Positions 1-4,651 of a DNA stretch of 8,353 nucleotides are shown piece after piece; position 1 is the stretch's first letter; the number at the start of each line of letters is the position of its first letter. The translations under genes were made by a program, and so were the position numbers. Origin of the DNA: an uncultured Loktanella sp. (GTDB taxonomy: Bacteria; Pseudomonadota; Alphaproteobacteria; Rhodobacterales; Rhodobacteraceae); the NCBI GenBank assembly GCA_913061335.1, contig CAJXTP010000128.1:1-8353 (forward strand), written 5' to 3'. Below the pieces are notes generated by a model. That model did no database searches and was not told where the DNA came from. It saw only the letters and a program-made list of their open reading frames with translations.

Positions 1-609
1 TGCGTCTACAGCCCAGCCAAGCGGGATTTGCGTTCCCGCTGCTTTGGCCATTGTGATCTTGCCCAAGGCCACGGCGGAAGTTGAAAAATCGAAATGCATC
101 AGGGGTTCGCCGTTCCCCGGAACGGTCATTGCGATTGGATTTGTACCAATTACCGCCGCGTTCCCACCTGGAGGGGCGACGACGGGCGACGCGTTGGTCA
201 TGCCGATTGCGATCAATCCACGTGCTGCGATTTGTTCGGTAAAGAACCCCAGCGATGTGCAGGTGTGTGCGTTGGCTACGGCCAAGGTCGCGACGCCGTT
301 TTCGAGCGCAGTTTCAACCGCAAGATCAAGCGCCGCTGCAAATGCGGGCTGTGCAAAGCCGAATTTTGCGTCCGACATCACAGCCGACCCGCGCGGTTTT
401 GTGACGACGGGTTCGACCGTTCCATTGACCCGCCCAGAGGCGAGCTGCGTGCAGTAGCTTTCTAGATAATACAGACCGCAAATCACGTTACCGAGCGCCT
501 CTGCACGGGCAACAGCGCGGGCGACATGACCCGCTTGTGCGTCTGCGGCACCATGCGCGATCAGCGCTGATTTACTTGTTGCTTCAATCTCTTGGACGGT
601 AATCTTCAT
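1..609 (-). CDS. Ldh-family NAD(P)-dependent oxidoreductase (malate/L-lactate/sulfolactate dehydrogenase-like), C-terminus cut by window edge
   Basis: The frame is open from ATG at 609 to base 1 and gives 203 residues; the family usually has about 335-350, so the C-terminal 40% is missing. It is recognised by the Ldh_2-type core: GFAQPAF (84-90), GMTNAS (136-141), the nucleotide-binding-side motif GTNPIA (155-160), and DFSTSAVALGKI (174-185) followed by GWAVDA at the cut. Family members reduce 2-oxo acids or cyclic imino acids, or oxidise the 2-hydroxy acids, in the cytoplasm. The substrate cannot be read from this part. The conserved SHG near residue 44, which carries the catalytic histidine in characterised members, reads ICG here (43-45). 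The NHFG-type segment reads HTCT (115-118), while Asp174 of the DFSTS segment is kept. The start codon overlaps the lolD stop as ATGA, so the gene is probably translated by coupling to lolD. The family call is firm; the enzyme activity is open. Confidence 0.85.
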   Translation of the reverse strand, partial: MKITVQEIEATSKSALIAHGAADAQAGHVARAVARAEALGNVICGLYYLESYCTQLASGRVNGTVEPVVTKPRGSAVMSDAKFGFAQPAFAAALDLAVETALENGVATLAVANAHTCTSLGFFTEQIAARGLIAIGMTNASPVVAPPGGNAAVIGTNPIAMTVPGNGEPLMHFDFSTSAVALGKITMAKAAGTQIPLGWAVDA

Positions 610-1289
610 AGTGTTTCCAGTGTTCCAGCGGTCATGCGGACAATGCGGTCCATGCGGGCTGCGAGGTCAAGGTTATGGGTGGCGATCACGGCGGCAAGAC
701 CGGTGCCGCGCACCAGTTCCATCAGCGCATCAAACACGACGTCGGATGTGTCAGGGTCAAGGTTGCCAGTGGGTTCATCGGCCAGCAAAAGCTGCGGTTT
801 GTTTGCAAGCGCACGGCAGAATGCAACGCGCTGTTGTTCGCCGCCAGATAGGGCCGCAGGGCGGTGGTCGCCGCGTTCTGCGATACCAACGCGCGCAAGC
901 AAATCTTGGGCGCGCGCCGTTGCATCACGTTCACTGACCCCATTCGCCAGTTGCGGCAGGACGATATTTTCGAGCGCCGTGAATTCAGGCAGCAAGTGGT
1001 GAAATTGATAGATAAATCCAACGTCATTGCGCCGCACGGCTGTCCGTTTACGGTCAGACAGTTTGGTCATATCACGACCCGCAATGGCGACTTGGCCTGC
1101 GTCTGGCGTATCAAGCAACCCAGCAATATGCAGCAGCGTCGATTTTCCGGCACCTGACGGGGCCACGAGGGCCACGACTTCGCCTTTTTGGACGGTCAGG
1201 TCGGTGCCTTGCAGCACGGTAACTTCGTTAGGTTTACCAACGTTATAGGCCTTGGTGATACCCGTGAGGGTCAGGATTGGGTCATTCAT
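606..1289 (-). CDS. lolD: Lipoprotein-releasing ABC transporter ATP-binding protein LolD
   Basis: This 227-residue protein has the normal LolD length. It powers release of outer-membrane lipoproteins from the inner membrane to the carrier LolA, working on the cytoplasmic face with a LolC/E-type permease. Visible ABC motifs in order are Walker A APSGAGKST (43-51), Q-loop Gln95 within GFIYQFHHLLPEF, signature LSGGEQQRVA (148-157), Walker B LLLADEPTGNLD (167-178) and H-loop His205. The segment around the Q-loop is typical of LolD rather than of FtsE or MacB, and the permease gene next door supports the call. The first Walker A glycine is alanine, a variant I associate with alphaproteobacterial LolD. 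The ATG at 1289 has AGAGG nine bases upstream and overlaps the end of the permease gene by 8 bp. Its TGA overlaps the next ATG by 4 bp. Complete and apparently intact. Confidence 0.95.
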   Translation of the reverse strand: MNDPILTLTGITKAYNVGKPNEVTVLQGTDLTVQKGEVVALVAPSGAGKSTLLHIAGLLDTPDAGQVAIAGRDMTKLSDRKRTAVRRNDVGFIYQFHHLLPEFTALENIVLPQLANGVSERDATARAQDLLARVGIAERGDHRPAALSGGEQQRVAFCRALANKPQLLLADEPTGNLDPDTSDVVFDALMELVRGTGLAAVIATHNLDLAARMDRIVRMTAGTLETL

Positions 1290-2565
1290 AACGCAGCGCC
1301 TCTACTGGGTTCATGCGGGCGGCGCGGCGCGCTGGAAAGATCGTGACGATCCACGACAGGCCAAGCGACAGGGTCACTGATGAGATCACATCGCGCAGGC
1401 GCAATTGCGCGGGTAGTTCGTAGATGCCTCTGATTGATGGATCCCAAACGCCGCCGCCTGCGACGTAGTTCACAAAGCTGAAAATCGTGTCGATATAGAT
1501 TGCGAACAAGCAGCCAAAGATCACCCCAAGGATCGTGCCAAATGTGCCGATCCCTGCGCCGCAGATAAAGAAGATGCGCAAAATAGAGCCTTCGGTTAGG
1601 CCCATTGTCCGTAGGATGCCAATGTCGCGGCCCTTGTTTTTAACCAACATAATCAGGCCGGAAATAATGTTCATTGACGCGATCAGCACAAGGATCGACA
1701 GGATCACAAACATCACGTTGTCCTCGACGGAAAGTGCGCGCAGAAAGCTGCCAGCGCTGTCGCGCCACGTCCAGATTAGGGTGCCTGAGCCGCCGACAGT
1801 CAAGATATCTGGCAGCACGTCGTCGACCGCATCTGGGTCTGCGACCATGACTTCGATTTCATCGACAAGCCCGTCACGGTTAAAGAAACTTTGCGCCTCG
1901 GCCAGCGGCATGTAGACCCGCGTCCGGTCGATGTCATAGCGCCCCGCAGTAAAGATATAGACGATTTCATAGGCGTTAGTGCGCGGGCTGGTGCCCATCG
2001 CGGTGCGTACGCCGTTTGGGCTGATGACCTTGATCCGGTCGCCCACGATTGCACCCAGTTCACGCGCCACACCAGACCCAATGGCGATACCGTCGTTGAA
2101 GCGGTCAATGCTGCCTTGGGATGTCATGGGATTGGCAATGCGGGGGATGGTTTTCAGATCTTCAAGGGCGATGCCGTAGACTTCGATGCCAGCGTTCCGG
2201 TTGGTGCGGTTGGCCATGACTTGGCCGCGCACCAATGGGGCCGCGCGGATCACGCCGTCAATTTCTGCAAGGTTTTCCGCGAGCGTTTCATAGTCGGAAA
2301 TGGTCCGAATGACTTGGTTCGTGCCTGCGATAGCGGTGTGTTGATAGACGGTCACATGGGCGTTGGACCCAAGGATCGTGTCGACAAATTCAGCCCTAAA
2401 TCCCGACCGCACCGCAAGCGTCGCGATCAATGCAAACACCGCCAATGTCACCCCGATCAGCGAAATCCACGTCATAATGCTGACGCCACCTTCGGCCCTT
2501 TTGGCACGGATATACCGCCACGCGATCATCCATTCGAATTTAGCAAAAGGGGCGGTGCTGGCCAT
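1282..2565 (-). CDS. lolC: Lipoprotein-releasing ABC transporter permease, LolC/LolE family
   Basis: This 427-residue inner-membrane permease is the transmembrane half of the lipoprotein-release complex. The layout matches the family: cytoplasmic start containing FEWMIAWRYIRAKR (10-23), first membrane segment about 30-52, a large periplasmic domain about 55-280, then three membrane segments at about 284-308, 330-357 and 394-410. It ends in the family's C-terminal signature PARRAARMNPVEALRYE (411-427). The loop VKNKGRDIGILRTMG (308-322) after the second segment is the coupling region expected to contact LolD. The ATG at 2565 has AGGA six bases upstream. Only one permease is present, so the complex may use two copies of it, as in LolDF-type systems, unless a second permease lies elsewhere. 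The symbol lolC is a family label; lolE or lolF would fit equally well. Confidence 0.93.
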   Translation of the reverse strand: MASTAPFAKFEWMIAWRYIRAKRAEGGVSIMTWISLIGVTLAVFALIATLAVRSGFRAEFVDTILGSNAHVTVYQHTAIAGTNQVIRTISDYETLAENLAEIDGVIRAAPLVRGQVMANRTNRNAGIEVYGIALEDLKTIPRIANPMTSQGSIDRFNDGIAIGSGVARELGAIVGDRIKVISPNGVRTAMGTSPRTNAYEIVYIFTAGRYDIDRTRVYMPLAEAQSFFNRDGLVDEIEVMVADPDAVDDVLPDILTVGGSGTLIWTWRDSAGSFLRALSVEDNVMFVILSILVLIASMNIISGLIMLVKNKGRDIGILRTMGLTEGSILRIFFICGAGIGTFGTILGVIFGCLFAIYIDTIFSFVNYVAGGGVWDPSIRGIYELPAQLRLRDVISSVTLSLGLSWIVTIFPARRAARMNPVEALRYE

Positions 2566-2651
2566 GGGGCGTCCTGCGTTGGTTTTGGTGCAAATTGAGG
2601 GGTCAGGGGCCGATGGTCAAGCGAGCAATCGGGGGCGCTGGTTTGAAGTTC

Positions 2652-2665
2652 GGCAAGATCTTGCC
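2652..2665. repeat. Perfect 14-bp palindrome after the DUF2937 gene
   Basis: GGCAAGATCTTGCC is its own reverse complement and lies 5 bases beyond the stop of the DUF2937 gene, in the roughly 105-base space before lolC/E. As RNA it could form only a short stem, and no T-run follows on the minus strand, so it does not look like an intrinsic terminator. It may be a protein site or chance. I see no other structure and no credible gene in this spacer. Confidence 0.3.
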
Positions 2666-2670
2666 CGCGA

Positions 2671-3162
2671 TCAACCCGTGGCCCTGCGCCGGAATGGCCA
2701 TGCGAGCAACGACATCAATGCACCGATTATCGCCCAACCGCCCAAAAACCCTGCACCAGCAGCCACAGCACCGGACGCAGTGAGTGGCACAGCGGGCGCG
2801 TAATCGTTCCATGTCCGCGACAGTGTCTGTGTGTCGGTTAAGCGGTGCGGCATCGCGAGCCGTTCCATTGCAGAGGCCCCGCGCAGGCGTGCGAGATTGT
2901 CGGTTAACACCGCATGGCGGGTGAACGTGGCGCGCATATCGGCCTGCCGATCATCAAGGAATTGCGTGCCAGTCATTTGGTCAAATGCTTGGGTGCGGGT
3001 CAGGCCTGACCGCAGTGCCGACGCCTCAAAATCCGCGACGACCTCGGACAAAGCATCCACTTGGCCGCCCAATCGCTGCGTATATTGCTGCGAAAATTCG
3101 GGGTATTGTGACAGGCCGGCGGCGCCAGCCAATCCACCTGCAATGGCCAAAAATTTTAGCAT
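2671..3162 (-). CDS. DUF2937 family membrane protein
   Basis: This 163-residue protein is recognised as DUF2937 by the segment PEFSQQYTQRLGGQVDAL (21-38), which follows an N-terminal hydrophobic stretch (about 3-18) and precedes a predicted helical, charged middle. A second membrane segment lies near the C-terminus (about 132-156), and the tail is the basic FRRRATG. The probable topology is two membrane anchors around a coiled or helical domain of about 110 residues. No biochemical role is known to me for the family. I chose the ATG at 3162 over a TTG at 3222: AGAGGA lies ten bases before the ATG, family homology begins there, and the TTG falls within the -35 element of a good promoter. It lies upstream of lolC/E on the same strand with about 105 bases between, so it may be first in the lol operon. 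Confidence 0.75.
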   Translation of the reverse strand: MLKFLAIAGGLAGAAGLSQYPEFSQQYTQRLGGQVDALSEVVADFEASALRSGLTRTQAFDQMTGTQFLDDRQADMRATFTRHAVLTDNLARLRGASAMERLAMPHRLTDTQTLSRTWNDYAPAVPLTASGAVAAGAGFLGGWAIIGALMSLLAWPFRRRATG

Positions 3163-3172
3163 TTGCGCGCGA

Positions 3173-3178
3173 TCCTCT
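3173..3178 (-). promoter_or_regulatory. Ribosome binding site that decides the DUF2937 start
   Basis: On the minus strand AGAGGA stands 10 bases before the ATG at 3162. No comparable site precedes the upstream in-frame TTG at 3222, which supports the shorter protein. Confidence 0.55.
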
Positions 3179-3192
3179 GCTTCTTTTCTAAG

Positions 3193-3222
3193 ATCATACC
3201 ACTGGCGGCGCTGCCTGTTCAA
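3193..3222 (-). promoter_or_regulatory. Sigma-70-type promoter for the DUF2937-lol gene run
   Basis: On the minus strand TTGAAC (3222-3217, 4 of 6 to TTGACA) and TATGAT (3198-3193, 5 of 6 to TATAAT) are 18 bases apart. Transcription would begin near 3186, giving a leader of about 25 bases before the ATG at 3162. It is the best-matching promoter in the window, and its position agrees with the chosen start codon. Called by eye only. Confidence 0.5.
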
Positions 3223-3258
3223 ACAAAACGGAGCTATGTTCTATATGTTTGACTTGGA

Positions 3259-3274
3259 GTAAAGTATATTTTAC
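3259..3274. promoter_or_regulatory. AT-rich near-palindrome, candidate operator for the XRE regulator
   Basis: GTAAAGTATATTTTAC matches its own reverse complement at 14 of 16 positions, with 5-bp arms GTAAA/TTTAC. It sits 43 bases upstream of the first gene of the cassette, inside the possible promoter. Small XRE proteins commonly bind such dyads and control their own operon; that link is inference. Confidence 0.4.
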
Positions 3275-3276
3275 AT
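3267..3276 (+). repeat. Copy 1 of direct repeat TATTTTACAT
   Basis: The 10-mer TATTTTACAT occurs here, covering the right half of the candidate operator, and again at 4002-4011 over the start codon of the DUF2306 gene. It may be a shared half-site for the regulator encoded between the two copies, or coincidence. Confidence 0.3.
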
Positions 3277-3316
3277 AGAGTACAGAAAGCATAACATTGA
3301 TTCGAGGAAGTCAAAA

Positions 3317-3766
3317 ATGGAACATGAAGAACGCAACGCTTGGGGCGCGATCATCGCGGGTCTGATCACATTTATATATTTCGGGTCCACCATTTGGACT
3401 GCAACAGCGCGCGGCGGCTATGGTGGCGCGGATGGCCTATCGCTTTGGGCATGGGATGTAATCTGGCTTATTGGCGGCGGGATCGTCGTGACTATTGTCG
3501 TTATGATCGCGTTTCAGATTCTTTATGCAATTGTCACAAACACGCCCAAACCCAGTTTTTTGACAGACGAGCGCGATGTGACAATCAGTGGACGTGGCAC
3601 ACAAATCACGCTTGCGGTCTGCAGCGGCGGTTTCATCCTTGCGGTTATCTTGCTCGCGATGGGCTGGAGCGCGATTGCTGGGCTAAATTGCGTCTTGGTT
3701 GGCATGGCAATGGGTGCGTTAGCGTCCGATGTCTACCGCATCGCGGTGTACCGGTTGGGGCTTTAG
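3317..3766 (+). CDS. Uncharacterised four-helix membrane protein, first gene of an XRE-linked cassette
   Basis: This 149-residue integral membrane protein has four predicted segments at about 9-28, 46-72, 97-117 and 120-136. Between the second and third is a charged loop, TDERDVTISGRG (83-94), resembling the DERE-x-I loop of DUF2178-like small membrane proteins. That resemblance is from memory and should be treated as tentative. The ATG at 3317 has a strong GAGGAAG site six bases upstream. The next gene, a small XRE regulator, begins 3 bases after the stop, an arrangement seen in many two-gene membrane-protein/YozG-like regulator pairs. The function is unknown. No catalytic residues or transport signature are visible, so a sensor, regulator-tethering or small-transport role would be a guess. 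Confidence 0.75.
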   Translation: MEHEERNAWGAIIAGLITFIYFGSTIWTATARGGYGGADGLSLWAWDVIWLIGGGIVVTIVVMIAFQILYAIVTNTPKPSFLTDERDVTISGRGTQITLAVCSGGFILAVILLAMGWSAIAGLNCVLVGMAMGALASDVYRIAVYRLGL

Positions 3767-3769
3767 GTC

Positions 3770-3982
3770 ATGGCTAAAATAAGGGTTAGCAATACAATCC
3801 GCAAATGCCGGTTTGAGGCTGATGAGATGACCCAAAAGGCGCTGGCCGAACATGTCGGCGTCACCCGTCAAACCATCATCGCAATCGAGGGTGCCAAGTA
3901 TTCACCGACCTTGGAACTGGCGTTCCAGATTGCCGCCGTTTTCGACAAACCTTTGGGTAACGTTTTCACCTATGATCCATAA
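3770..3982 (+). CDS. Small XRE-family helix-turn-helix transcriptional regulator (YozG-like)
   Basis: This 70-residue protein consists of little more than one DNA-binding domain. Helix 2 is TQKALAEHV (21-29), the turn glycine is Gly30, and the recognition helix is about TRQTIIAIE (32-40). The following segment GAKYSPTLELAFQIAAVF (41-58) is typical of Cro/C1-type domains. The tail PLGNVFTYDP resembles the PL-x-x-VF ending of YozG-like regulators. There is no extra ligand or dimerisation domain. It starts 3 bases after the membrane protein gene, so the two are almost certainly co-transcribed. The likely role is repression of its own operon, perhaps through the dyad at 3259-3274; that is inference. 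Confidence 0.88.
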   Translation: MAKIRVSNTIRKCRFEADEMTQKALAEHVGVTRQTIIAIEGAKYSPTLELAFQIAAVFDKPLGNVFTYDP

Positions 3983-4001
3983 CACTCTAACAAGAATAGG
4001 T

Positions 4002-4011
4002 TATTTTACAT
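4002..4011 (+). repeat. Copy 2 of direct repeat TATTTTACAT, over a start codon
   Basis: This exact copy of the 10-mer at 3267-3276 ends within the ATG of the DUF2306 gene and lies just after its AATAGG ribosome site. A protein bound here could block transcription or initiation of that gene. Only one arm of the upstream dyad is present. Confidence 0.25.
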
Positions 4012-4651
4012 GAAACGCTTTTTTGGACGCCCTGTTGGGATTCCTGCCCTATTGTTTGTTCTCAGCGGGCTGACGATTGCTTTTGCTGCCGTTGAGGCTG
4101 TGCAAATTCTGCTTGGCAGCCTTCCTGAGGAAACGATGCGGCTGGCCGCGGCACCGTATAGTTTGTTTACCCATACCGTTGCGGGTGCAACATACGGTGT
4201 GATCGGGCCACTGCAATTCGGCCGCGTTTTGGCACGCAAATTTGGCCGGCTGCACCGCATTATGGGGCGTATATTTGTGGGCGCGGGGGTATTCTTATCG
4301 CTGAGTTCGCTGAGCTTGCTTTGGCAGTTTCCAGATGGGGCCACAGCGTTCGTAAGCAGCGCAAGGCTGGTGTTTGGCATCGCTTTGGGGGTCGCCTTGA
4401 TCAAGGCAATGGCCGCGATCCGTGCCCGCGACATCGCGCGTCACCGCGACTGGATGATCCGCGCATATGCGGTGGGGATGGGCGCCGCAATGGTGTCGAT
4501 CGTTTTCATCCCGATCTATATCATCACTGGAAAGCCGCCCATGGGGATCACATCTGACATCGCATTTGTCGGGTCTTGGCTGGCCTGTATCGGCTTTGCG
4601 GAATGGGTCATTTACCGGCTGCACCGCAAGGCACAGCCGGTAATTGCTTAG
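4010..4651 (+). CDS. DUF2306 domain membrane protein
   Basis: This 213-residue membrane protein is recognised as DUF2306 by His55 (SLFTHTVAGA), GPLQFGR (66-72), LHRIMGRIF (81-89) and ARHRDWMIRAYAVG (143-156). Hydrophobic segments lie at about 10-33, 52-70, 86-105, 118-136, 154-173 and 184-203. The paired HR motifs at 82-83 and 145-146 and the histidine at 55 are the conserved polar positions within or beside membrane segments. This could suit heme or metal binding, but I know of no demonstrated function. The ATG at 4010 has AATAGG nine bases upstream and follows the XRE gene by 27 bases on the same strand, so it may share its transcript. Its TAG overlaps the convergent proS stop. Confidence 0.85.
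   Translation: MKRFFGRPVGIPALLFVLSGLTIAFAAVEAVQILLGSLPEETMRLAAAPYSLFTHTVAGATYGVIGPLQFGRVLARKFGRLHRIMGRIFVGAGVFLSLSSLSLLWQFPDGATAFVSSARLVFGIALGVALIKAMAAIRARDIARHRDWMIRAYAVGMGAAMVSIVFIPIYIITGKPPMGITSDIAFVGSWLACIGFAEWVIYRLHRKAQPVIA
4612..4643. terminator. Hairpin at the convergent ends of proS and the DUF2306 gene
   Basis: TTACCGGCTG (4612-4621) and CAGCCGGTAA (4634-4643) form a perfect 10-bp stem around a 12-base loop. On the minus strand it begins 4 bases after the proS stop. On the plus strand it lies inside the last codons of the DUF2306 gene and is followed by the partly T-rich TTGCTTAG. The plus-strand tail is a poor U-tract and the minus-strand tail is not one. It may therefore act as a bidirectional terminator or as a 3'-end-stabilising hairpin. 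Confidence 0.45.

Larger units (their letters stand above)
3249..3277 (+). promoter_or_regulatory. Possible promoter of the membrane protein/XRE cassette
   Basis: TTGACT (3249-3254, 5 of 6 to the -35 consensus) is followed after 17 bases by TACATA (3272-3277), a weak -10. A near-palindrome fills the spacer and overlaps the -10, which is where a repressor site would block polymerase. The -35 is convincing and the -10 is not. Confidence 0.3.

Noticed and set aside
44..465. Two overlapping plus-strand frames at the left edge
   Set aside because: The minus strand carries a continuous 203-codon Ldh-family reading frame here with clear motifs; the plus-strand frames are its shadows.
1144..1164. 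LolD Walker A beginning with Ala instead of Gly (APSGAGKS)
   Set aside because: It departs from the GxxGxGKS consensus, but I recall the same form as normal in alphaproteobacterial LolD, and all other ABC motifs are intact. It is not evidence of inactivity.
1891..2598. A 235-codon plus-strand frame opposite lolC/E
   Set aside because: It lies antisense to an intact, well-recognised permease, lacks a ribosome site and resembles no protein family.
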